A stretch of 64,000 nt of DNA, from positions 124,001 to 188,000 of the forward strand of contig MEOQ01000022.1 of the NCBI GenBank assembly GCA_001769275.1, given 5' to 3'. A program made the translations under genes and the position numbers. Shown in pieces: positions 57,555 through 64,000 of the stretch; the stretch's first letter is position 1; the number at the start of each line of letters is the position of its first letter. The notes beneath the pieces were generated by a model. It was not told the DNA's origin and made no database searches. It worked only from the letters and a program-made list of their open reading frames with translations. The DNA is from Bacteroidetes bacterium GWF2_43_63. Its GTDB lineage: Bacteria; Bacteroidota; Bacteroidia; Bacteroidales; DTU049.

Positions 57555-58805
57555 GTGGATATTTTTGAAAAACTCGACATTGACAAAACCGCGCTGGGAG
57601 CATATTTTAAGTTTTCACACGGGTATTTTACATTTCCTAAACTAACCGGAGAAATCGGGCCGCACATGCAATTCCGCGGTAAAGATGTACTGGTTTGGAG
57701 TCTTAACAATTACCTTGGCTTGGCCAATCACCCTGAAGTTCGCAAAGCCGATGCTGAAGGTGCCGCTAAATACGGTATGGCTTACCCAATGGGTGCCCGC
57801 ATGATGTCTGGCCAAACCGAACTGCATGAGCAGCTTGAGCGCGAACTGGCCGATTTTGTTGGCCGCGAGGACGCTTATCTTCTCAACTACGGTTATCAGG
57901 GAATGGTCAGTATTATTGACAACCTCGTTGACCGCAAGGATGTAATCGTTTATGATGCTGAAGCACATGCTTGTATCCTCGACGGAATGCGCCTTCATAT
58001 TGGGAAACGCTTTGTTTATGCCCATAATGACATGGCCAGCCTCGAAAAACAGCTGCAGCATGCCGAAAAAGTGGTTGCTGAAACCGGCGGCGGCATTCTC
58101 GTTATCACCGAAGGCGTTTATGGAATGACTGCCGACCTCGGTGATCTGAAAGGTATTGTCGAACTCAAGAAAAAATACAAATTCCGCTTCCTGATCGACG
58201 ATGCTCATGGTTTCGGAACAATGGGCCCGAAAGGCGAAGGAACAGATGCGCATTTTGGTGTTCGCAATGACGTGGATCTCTATTTCGGAACCTTTGCCAA
58301 ATCAATGGCTGGTATCGGTGGTTTTATTGCCGGCCCGAAAAAAATCATTGACTATTTGCGATACAATATGCGTTCTCAGGTTTACGCCAAATCGCTGCCG
58401 ATGCCAATGGTAGTGGGTGCGCTGAAACGTCTCGAGTTGGTGCGAACTCAGCCCGAACTTCGCGAGAATCTTTGGAAAATCGTTAATGCAGTTCAGGATG
58501 GTTTCCGTGCTGAAGGTTTTGATCTCGGTCAGACCAAATCACCGGTAACACCTGTATATATTAAAGGTGGTGTGCAGGAAGCAGCCAATATTATTGTGGA
58601 CGTTCGCGAAAAATTCAGCATTTTCTGCTCTGGTGTTACTTATCCGGTAATCCCTAAAGGACAGCTGTTGCTCCGCATTATTCCTACTGCGGTTCACACC
58701 ATGGAAGATGTTGAGTACACGCTCGACTGCTTTAAGAAACTCAAGAGCAAGCTGCAGGATGGGGGATATGCCAATATGGAAATTCCAGATATCACGAAGC
58801 TTTAA
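57555..58805 (+). CDS. Alpha-oxoamine synthase, serine palmitoyltransferase or cysteate acyltransferase type
   Basis: 416 residues from a GTG start (MDIFEKLDIDKTALGAYFKF); no ATG fits the family's N-terminus. PLP-dependent fold type I: His138 in YDAEAHACILDG stacks on the cofactor, Asp215/Asp216 lie in LIDDAHGFGTMG, and Lys249 in FGTFAKSMAGIGGF carries PLP. The NNYLGLANHPEVRKA and YPMGARMMSGQTELHEQLE blocks mark the oxoamine synthase family. The sequence is nearer, from memory, to the Bacteroidota branch that includes sulfonolipid (capnine) enzymes than to Bacteroides Spt, so the amino acid substrate (serine or cysteate) is open. It ends at a clear terminator. Confidence 0.88.
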   Translation: MDIFEKLDIDKTALGAYFKFSHGYFTFPKLTGEIGPHMQFRGKDVLVWSLNNYLGLANHPEVRKADAEGAAKYGMAYPMGARMMSGQTELHEQLERELADFVGREDAYLLNYGYQGMVSIIDNLVDRKDVIVYDAEAHACILDGMRLHIGKRFVYAHNDMASLEKQLQHAEKVVAETGGGILVITEGVYGMTADLGDLKGIVELKKKYKFRFLIDDAHGFGTMGPKGEGTDAHFGVRNDVDLYFGTFAKSMAGIGGFIAGPKKIIDYLRYNMRSQVYAKSLPMPMVVGALKRLELVRTQPELRENLWKIVNAVQDGFRAEGFDLGQTKSPVTPVYIKGGVQEAANIIVDVREKFSIFCSGVTYPVIPKGQLLLRIIPTAVHTMEDVEYTLDCFKKLKSKLQDGGYANMEIPDITKL

Positions 58806-58824
58806 TTGAATATAACTTTCTAAA

Positions 58825-58847
58825 AAGACTGCCTTTAAAGCAGTCTT
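58825..58847 (+). terminator. Terminator of the oxoamine synthase gene
   Basis: AAGACTGC CTTTAAA GCAGTCTT followed by a T-run, 20 bp after the stop codon. Confidence 0.88.
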
Positions 58848-58908
58848 TTTTTTACCATTGTATCATTTTTTTGTCCAACTTGCGTTATTACTTGAAAATT
58901 CTCCACCT

Positions 58909-60483
58909 ATGAAACGAAACACTCTGATTTTGGCGATTTCAACATTGCTTTTCAGTTTCTTTTTTTATGAGCAAGGCGCCGGTATTAATTTCACTCTATT
59001 CTCGTTGGCACTCGTTACCATGCTTGCTTTCGATGATCTGAAAAGATTGAAAGATACACGATGGGTTTTGTTTGCATTCATCAGTCTTATTTCAGGATTC
59101 TTTGTTGCCTGGCACGGGACGGTCATTTCAGTTGCGGCTAATATCACGGCGCTGTCTGTACTGGCTTGCCATACGCTTTTGCCGAAAACTTCGTTTTTTC
59201 CCGCTTTCATCTTTTCGGTGTATTCATATTTGTCGTCGTTTGTTTACATGATTATCGATTTATCTGATCGCTCATCAGCTGGCAAGCCAAGATACAATCC
59301 AGCATATCCTCCCGGAAATTATCGGCCGGGCGCAGAAATGGCTTCCGGTCCCGATGTTCAGAATAATATTCCAAATCCGCCAGTGGCCAAAAATCCAAAA
59401 CTCGATACCGGCGCTAAAGTCGTTATTGGTGTGATCGGGTTAGCCGTGCTTATTGTTTTCATAAGTCTGTACCGCAAAGCCAGTCCTGTTTTCAAGGAAT
59501 TTACCGATAACATCAATCTTGATTTCATTTCGATGCAATGGCTGTTTTTCACATTCCTCGGATTTCTGCTGATGTACGGATTTTTCTTTATCCGCCACCA
59601 CAAGCAGCTTCACGAAAACGATGTGAACGCTCCTTCAATATTATCGGCTGAAAAAATGGATACTGAAAGCGGTTCATTCCTTGGCTTCCGCATGGATATG
59701 AGATCTGAAGCGGTTATTGTAATGATTTTTCTTGGCTTGTTGAATTTGCTTTTATTATTGTTGAATGTTATCGACATTTCATTCATGGCAAGCGGCGGCG
59801 ATTTACCAACCGATGTTACCTATGCCGATTTTGTTCATAAAGGCGTCGGAACGCTGATTGTAAGCGTCATTTTCGTGATTGCCATTGTCATGTATTTTTT
59901 CCGGGGTGCTTTGAATTTTTACAATAAATCTGCATCGGTGCGACTATTGGCCAACATCTGGCTCATTCAGAATCTGATATTACTCGTTGCAACAGCATTT
60001 CGCAATTCAGTATATGTTGCCGAATATGATCTTACCTATAAACGTATCGGAGTTTATGTCTGGCTTCTGCTCACGGCTTTCGGTCTTGTGACTACCTTGT
60101 ATAAAGTAATGAAAAAGAGCAGCGCCTGGTATCTGATTCGCACCAACGGATGGGCATTCTTTGCTGCAGTCCTGCTGCTGGGCACCGTCAACTGGGATAT
60201 TATGATTGCAAAATACAACACGCGCGACGTGAATGATTTCGATTATGAGTATTTGTCGCGCATGAATGACAATACGATTCCTGCAGTGTATCATGCTTTA
60301 CAGCAATCAAAACCGGAACATGTTTTCAGTTTCGACACCGATCATCATAACAGCATGTTCGGACTCAATAATTCGAAAGACGAAGTAGATTCACGCATCC
60401 GAACATTCAATAACAAATACGAAAACATGAACTGGAAATCGTGGAACTACGATGACTGGGTCACTTATAATAATTTGCCGTAG
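58909..60483 (+). CDS. DUF4173/DUF4153 family membrane protein
   Basis: Start at ATG 58909 (MKRNTLILAISTLLFSFFFYE); 524 residues with about a dozen predicted helices and a Pro/Gly-rich soluble insert near 135-175 (PRYNPAYPPGNYRPG). The block FVHKGVGTLIVSVIFVIAIVMYFFRG...LANIWLIQNLILLVATAFRNSVYVAEYDLTYKRIGVYVWLLLTAFGL is the signature of DUF4173. The C-terminal 110 residues are soluble. Family function unknown. Monocistronic; the following gap (60484-60745) holds GCATGCGGCAT-type simple repeats and no gene. Confidence 0.85.
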   Translation: MKRNTLILAISTLLFSFFFYEQGAGINFTLFSLALVTMLAFDDLKRLKDTRWVLFAFISLISGFFVAWHGTVISVAANITALSVLACHTLLPKTSFFPAFIFSVYSYLSSFVYMIIDLSDRSSAGKPRYNPAYPPGNYRPGAEMASGPDVQNNIPNPPVAKNPKLDTGAKVVIGVIGLAVLIVFISLYRKASPVFKEFTDNINLDFISMQWLFFTFLGFLLMYGFFFIRHHKQLHENDVNAPSILSAEKMDTESGSFLGFRMDMRSEAVIVMIFLGLLNLLLLLLNVIDISFMASGGDLPTDVTYADFVHKGVGTLIVSVIFVIAIVMYFFRGALNFYNKSASVRLLANIWLIQNLILLVATAFRNSVYVAEYDLTYKRIGVYVWLLLTAFGLVTTLYKVMKKSSAWYLIRTNGWAFFAAVLLLGTVNWDIMIAKYNTRDVNDFDYEYLSRMNDNTIPAVYHALQQSKPEHVFSFDTDHHNSMFGLNNSKDEVDSRIRTFNNKYENMNWKSWNYDDWVTYNNLP

Positions 60484-60745
60484 AGGCATGCGGCATTGAG
60501 CATGCGGCATGCGGTATAAAGCATGTGCGGTATAGAGCATTGAGTATGGAGTCGCTTCGCTCTCACACTGTTCACTCGCTCTGAATTGGGCATGGATCAT
60601 TAGGCTCAATGTACGACAGCGGGTTTTGCTGTTTATCCTTCGGTACGTGGAAATCAGACGTGAAGTCCGATCATGTCATCACGTGAAACGTGACAAGCTG
60701 TTTTACGTGAATGTAGAAAAAGCTTCTTTGAGTAATGTGAAAAAC

Positions 60746-60810
60746 TCAACCTTGATCTTAACCTTAACCTCAGCCTTAACCTCAACCTCAACCTTAACCT
60801 CAACCTTAAC
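60746..60810. repeat. Tandem AACCTC/AACCTT repeat abutting rsmI
   Basis: About ten imperfect 6-bp units (AACCTT, AACCTC, AGCCTT) that end directly at the rsmI stop codon (60811-60813). On the coding strand they read GGTTAAGGTTGAGG and so on. Confidence 0.85.
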
Positions 60811-61485
60811 CTACTCACCACTGACCACAACCACAATCTCGCCTTTAATAGCTTCGCGCTGTTCAAAATTGAGTTTTACTTCTGCAATGGTTCCACGCAC
60901 ATATTCTTCGTGCATCTTGCTTAGTTCGCGGCAGACGCAGATTTTGCGATCGGGTCCGAAATAATTTTCAAGTTCGCCCAACAGCTTAATCAAACGATGC
61001 GGCCCTTCGTACAGCACAATGGTGACCGGCATTTTTGATAGCCATTCCAATTGTTTCTGACGTCCTTTTTTTAAGGGCAAAAATCCTTCAAAATAAAAAC
61101 GGTCGCAGGGCAGTCCCGATGCGGCAAGAGCGGGAACAAACGCTGTGGCTCCCGGCAAAACTTCCACATCAATATTATTTTCAATGCACGCCCGAACAAG
61201 CATGAATCCCGGATCGCTGATGCCAGGCGTCCCCGCGTCGGTTACCAATGCGGCCATGTTCATTGCGGCAATGAAGCGAACCACCTGTTGAGTCATCTGG
61301 TGCTCATTGTTCTGATGATAAGCCATAAGTTTTTTCCCGACAATGCCATACATTTCAAGCAGGCGATGCGTATTGCGTGTGTCTTCACAGTAAATCACCT
61401 CTGCATCGCGCAGGCAGTCCAGGGCTCGTTGTGTGATGTCGGACTTGTTGCCAATCGGAACGGGTATGAGTACAAGCTTTGCCAT
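60811..61485 (-). CDS. rsmI: 16S rRNA (cytidine-1402-2'-O)-methyltransferase
   Basis: 224 residues of the tetrapyrrole methylase fold: KLVLIPVPIGNKSDITQRAL at the start, then VIYCEDTRNTHRLL, MNMAALVTDAGTPGISDPGFMLVRACIENNIDVEVLPGATAFVPALAASGLPCDRFYFEGFLPLKKGRQKQL, and LYEGPHRLIKLL. This matches RsmI, which methylates the 2'-O of C1402 with SAM. The upstream gene ends 1 bp before its ATG, so they are co-transcribed. The length is about 60 residues shorter than E. coli RsmI, at the usual size for Bacteroidota. Confidence 0.95.
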   Translation of the reverse strand: MAKLVLIPVPIGNKSDITQRALDCLRDAEVIYCEDTRNTHRLLEMYGIVGKKLMAYHQNNEHQMTQQVVRFIAAMNMAALVTDAGTPGISDPGFMLVRACIENNIDVEVLPGATAFVPALAASGLPCDRFYFEGFLPLKKGRQKQLEWLSKMPVTIVLYEGPHRLIKLLGELENYFGPDRKICVCRELSKMHEEYVRGTIAEVKLNFEQREAIKGEIVVVVSGE

Positions 61486-61486
61486 A

Positions 61487-62191
61487 TCAGAAAATTATTC
61501 CAACGCCACCAACCAGATAGAGCCCTTTGGTGACGGGATTTAACGTGAGTTCTGAAATAAATTTCAATCCGAAATCCTGCGGAAATTCAATTTCTCTTTC
61601 CATGCGGAATGCTGCTTCGCAGATATTGGCTTTGTCGGCATACATGCCTTCAGCAGGCGTGAATCCAAGACGTAATTCCGAATTGAATTTTTTCAGTGTG
61701 AACAAATATGAGACTTCAAGAAAAGTGCTGTAATATGGATTATCATCATCATCGTCATCGCCGAAAACAGCTGTGGCGGCCAAAAAACGGAAAGGAATTT
61801 TTTCGTTGCCCGGAAATCCGGCGTAGGCCTCAAGCATATGGCCGCTTGCTCCTGGTTGGTAGTTGAAATAGTCGTCCAGCACGTAATTTGACGATGTGTA
61901 GTAATCGGTAATTCCTGCCATCACATAGTCGTTTTCATAGCCGGCATACAAATCAATTTCGCTCCAGCCCGAGAAAAAATGCCACGACGACCAGGCGCCG
62001 ACAGAAACATTTTTAAAAGAAACCTCCATGGATGGCTGTACTGCAGGTGATGTAACATAACGGATTCCCCGCCATACATACGAACTCATTACATCGACGC
62101 CAGCTTCTGCATCGAAAAGTGAATCGCATTTATTTGTTTGAGCCATGGATGATGTTGCTATGAGAAAAAGCAGAATAGTAATTATTTTCAT
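61487..62191 (-). CDS. Outer membrane barrel-like protein (TorF/Gcw_chp-type)
   Basis: 234 residues with signal peptide (MKIITILLFLIATSSMAQ). The opening AGVDVMSSYVWRGIRYVTSPAVQPSMEVSF resembles the DVxSRYVWRGxxxSxxPxxQP motif of TorF/Gcw_chp-type small barrels. Alternating strands end with KGLYLVGGVGIIF. A run of five Asp (DDDDD) lies in a loop. A role in the outer membrane is likely, specific function unknown. Operon: the M28 peptidase gene is 9 bp upstream and rsmI 1 bp downstream. Confidence 0.75.
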   Translation of the reverse strand: MKIITILLFLIATSSMAQTNKCDSLFDAEAGVDVMSSYVWRGIRYVTSPAVQPSMEVSFKNVSVGAWSSWHFFSGWSEIDLYAGYENDYVMAGITDYYTSSNYVLDDYFNYQPGASGHMLEAYAGFPGNEKIPFRFLAATAVFGDDDDDDNPYYSTFLEVSYLFTLKKFNSELRLGFTPAEGMYADKANICEAAFRMEREIEFPQDFGLKFISELTLNPVTKGLYLVGGVGIIF

Positions 62192-62200
62192 GCGTTTAGT

Positions 62201-63475
62201 TTAAAATGAGTAAATGAAAGTCTCGATCAAGCGAAACAGCCCGTTGTATGCGGTCATTGGAACTGCCTCAGGTTTATCATTCACGTTGTGATATTCCTGA
62301 TAATCCTTTCCGGTTGTGTATATAAAAAACGAGGGAACCCCTTTCTGATAAAACGGACAATGGTCGCTGTTGCACGATTCGCCGCGTTCTTTCACACCAT
62401 TGATGAATTTATTTTCGTCATTCAATGTCACCAATTTCTGAAATTCGTTTTTAAATTTCGTTCCGTTCACTACAGTGATACCGCTGGATCCGGTTCCAAC
62501 CATATCCAGATTCAGGAGAAAACGCACTTGTTTGAGATTCATCATTGGATGCTCTGCAAACCAGGTACTGCCGTACAATCCGGCTTCTTCCGATGCGAGT
62601 GCAATAAAAATAATTGAATAGCGTGGTCTGAAATTTTGCGTTTTCAGATGACGCGCCAGATCAAGCATCATGGCTACACCGGATGCGTTGTCGTTGCCGC
62701 CCGGGAACAGAGCCTCACCCAGCATTCCAATATGATCGTAATGCGCAGTAATGACAATGAAGCTATCGGCGTATTCCTGTCCCTGAAGATAAGCCACTAC
62801 ATTTTTTACCGGATATTTCGGAATAAAATCATTGCTGATGTTGCAGCTGACCGATTTTGCAGGTGTAGCGGGAAACGCATCAGGAGCCAGTTGCGCAGTG
62901 AAATGTTTGAAGATATTATCGTATAAGGCAACACTGTATGAAAAATTTCCTGAGTCCAGCACAATGATTCCAGCTGCTCCAAATGGATTGGAATGCGCTA
63001 CGGCATCGTACCATTGCAGCGCTTCTTTATCTTTCGTTTCATATCTATTCAGGAAAAGAATTTTCCCTTTTACTTTCGGCGCTAGTTTATTGAGTTTCTT
63101 TTTTGAAGAACGAATTTTTTCATCGATGATAATTGTTTCGAAATCACCGGAAATAGAGCTGCTGTGCGCATTCAGAATAAAATCGACTCCCGGTTTCAAT
63201 TTTTTCCCATCGATTGAAAGTTCTGCCGCAGTGAAATTGTTGACCGGAATCTCGAAAGTCTGAGAAAAGTTTTCGCCAATGGGTTTAAGGCCAAGACGAC
63301 TGAATTCGTTTTCAATGTAAGTGGCTGCCGAATCAATGCCTCCGTTTACGTATCCGCGACCCGAGAATTCTGCTGAACCCAGCTTCATCATTACATTTCG
63401 CGCATAGACAGAATCCTGAGCAATTGCATTTGAAAAGAGAGAATAAAGCAGCAAAAAGAAAAAGAATTTCTTCAT
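62201..63475 (-). CDS. M28-family metallo-aminopeptidase
   Basis: 424 residues with signal peptide (MKKFFFFLLLYSLFSNAIAQ). After an N-terminal protease-associated-like region, the M28 domain has all metal ligands in order: His in VITAHYDHIG, Asp in GGNDNASGVAMML, Glu-Glu in LASEEAGLYGS, Asp in LNLDMVGTG, and His in YQEYHNVND. It would be a secreted two-zinc aminopeptidase or carboxypeptidase in the periplasm or outside. It heads the operon with the small barrel protein and rsmI. Confidence 0.94.
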   Translation of the reverse strand: MKKFFFFLLLYSLFSNAIAQDSVYARNVMMKLGSAEFSGRGYVNGGIDSAATYIENEFSRLGLKPIGENFSQTFEIPVNNFTAAELSIDGKKLKPGVDFILNAHSSSISGDFETIIIDEKIRSSKKKLNKLAPKVKGKILFLNRYETKDKEALQWYDAVAHSNPFGAAGIIVLDSGNFSYSVALYDNIFKHFTAQLAPDAFPATPAKSVSCNISNDFIPKYPVKNVVAYLQGQEYADSFIVITAHYDHIGMLGEALFPGGNDNASGVAMMLDLARHLKTQNFRPRYSIIFIALASEEAGLYGSTWFAEHPMMNLKQVRFLLNLDMVGTGSSGITVVNGTKFKNEFQKLVTLNDENKFINGVKERGESCNSDHCPFYQKGVPSFFIYTTGKDYQEYHNVNDKPEAVPMTAYNGLFRLIETFIYSF

Positions 63476-63494
63476 TGATTATGGAGTAGGGTTA

Positions 63495-64000
63495 TTATGC
63501 AAATCGTCTCTGAATGAAGCGTTCCAGCTTCATGCGAATGTCTGTTTTTTCCAGCGTTCCCCGCTTTTGAAGATTTTCGTGCAAGATAGACATGGCAGCT
63601 TGTTCGCTTTCCACCTCGTTTATCGTATTCAACACCAGATCATAATCTTTCATTTCACCTTTGAAAAGTTCATTGACAAAAATGAATTTATCATTGATTC
63701 CGATGGCGGCTTTAAGATTTTGTATCGGGCTTCCAATCAGCTTTTCGTTTCTTACCGCGTTGTTGTTCATCAGTTGTTGATTGATGCTGTTGTCTTCTTT
63801 TTTCAATTTCTCAGCAATGGTCACTGGCTGTGAAAACAAATCGCCGCCATTATTTTCTTTTATCGGATTTTGATTGAATTCCACCACAGTTTCATGCTGC
63901 ATTTCTACAACTTCGGCTTCTCGTTTTTCTTCAGCGGGTTGTGTTTGCGATATTATTTCAATGGGTTTTTCCTCCGAAACTTCAACAACAGTCTCTATTA
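63495..64000 (-). CDS. Conserved Bacteroidota protein with C-terminal INDKF domain (N-terminus cut)
   Basis: The frame is open to the right edge; the visible part is 168 residues. The upstream portion (EVSEEKPIEIISQTQPAEEK and before) is Glu/Pro-rich and probably a flexible linker. The C-terminal segment NLKAAIGINDKFIFVNELFKGEMKDYDLVLNTINEVESEQAAMSIL is a conserved Bacteroidota motif that I recognise from hypothetical proteins with unknown role. A Met at 63902 could start a shorter protein, but the linker continues through it, so the true start is outside the window. Confidence 0.75.
   Translation of the reverse strand, partial: IETVVEVSEEKPIEIISQTQPAEEKREAEVVEMQHETVVEFNQNPIKENNGGDLFSQPVTIAEKLKKEDNSINQQLMNNNAVRNEKLIGSPIQNLKAAIGINDKFIFVNELFKGEMKDYDLVLNTINEVESEQAAMSILHENLQKRGTLEKTDIRMKLERFIQRRFA

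Overview
The window reads as a chromosomal segment of a Bacteroidota (Bacteroidetes), most likely an uncultured member of the Bacteroidales or a related anaerobic lineage. Support comes from the gene content: type IX secretion (T9SS) cargo with C-terminal sorting tails, a PorE-like protein, a T9SS plug (DUF5103), DUF5686, DUF6029, Omp28-like, WbqC and IPExxxVDY proteins. It also comes from many TAnnTTTG-type -7 boxes in front of genes and from the near absence of Shine-Dalgarno sequences. Hybrid cluster protein, Na+-NQR and phosphate butyryltransferase/butyrate kinase point to anaerobic or fermentative life. There is no rRNA, prophage, CRISPR array or recognisable transposase gene. The one RNA gene seen is tRNA-Glu(TTC).

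Layout. 1-4.5 kb: the start of a large beta-helix surface protein, then a TlpA thioredoxin - DUF6029 barrel - Omp28 lipoprotein operon. 4.6-7.1 kb: two small cupins and the hybrid cluster protein. 7.3-14.2 kb: DUF5686 protein, two tandem lipoproteins, chorismate synthase and a TPR/propeller/OmpA protein. 14.7-21.4 kb: NlpC/P60 with WbqC, a short DUF456 protein, a thioredoxin pair operon ending in a T9SS cargo and a barrel, and prolyl oligopeptidase. 21.5-30.4 kb: a YD-like repeat protein, the DUF5103 plug and the complete nqrABCDEF operon. 31.4-40.9 kb: an orphan sorting-tail-like ORF, the operon of a GH3/beta-lactamase fusion, a TPR-GT-C membrane protein and a Dabb protein, then a PKD/T9SS protein and Dus. 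41.6-46.6 kb: CPBP protease, free-Met-sulfoxide reductase, MntP-like membrane protein, QueD and a TrkH/TrkA potassium uptake pair. 46.6-57.3 kb: a Gly/Ala-rich surface protein, a lipoprotein, ptb-buk, a long MORN-type repeat protein, IPExxxVDY-tatC-tatA, and rpsT with tRNA-Glu. 57.5-64 kb: an alpha-oxoamine synthase (sphingolipid or sulfonolipid type), a DUF4173 membrane protein, RsmI, a barrel protein, an M28 peptidase and a truncated conserved Bacteroidota protein.

The least ordinary content lies between the genes. Several families of palindromic repeats sit in the intergenic gaps. The best is a ~160-210 bp element in four copies (10886-11075, 31172-31333, 37710-37918, 55771-55959). It has ends resembling TGTCTCAAAAT/ATTTTGAGACA and four internal arms that can pair in two mutually exclusive ways. 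One divergent copy carries compensating base changes in both long stems, which indicates that the structure itself is maintained. Other families are an 85-89 bp element in two opposite orientations, a CCCTCGAAGGGTTT palindrome (one copy nested inside the four-copy element), a GAATCAAT...ATTGATTC hairpin family embedded in degenerate CGCAGAG arrays, a 40-bp perfect direct repeat, and two short tandem repeats abutting genes. No transposase that could mobilise them is present here.
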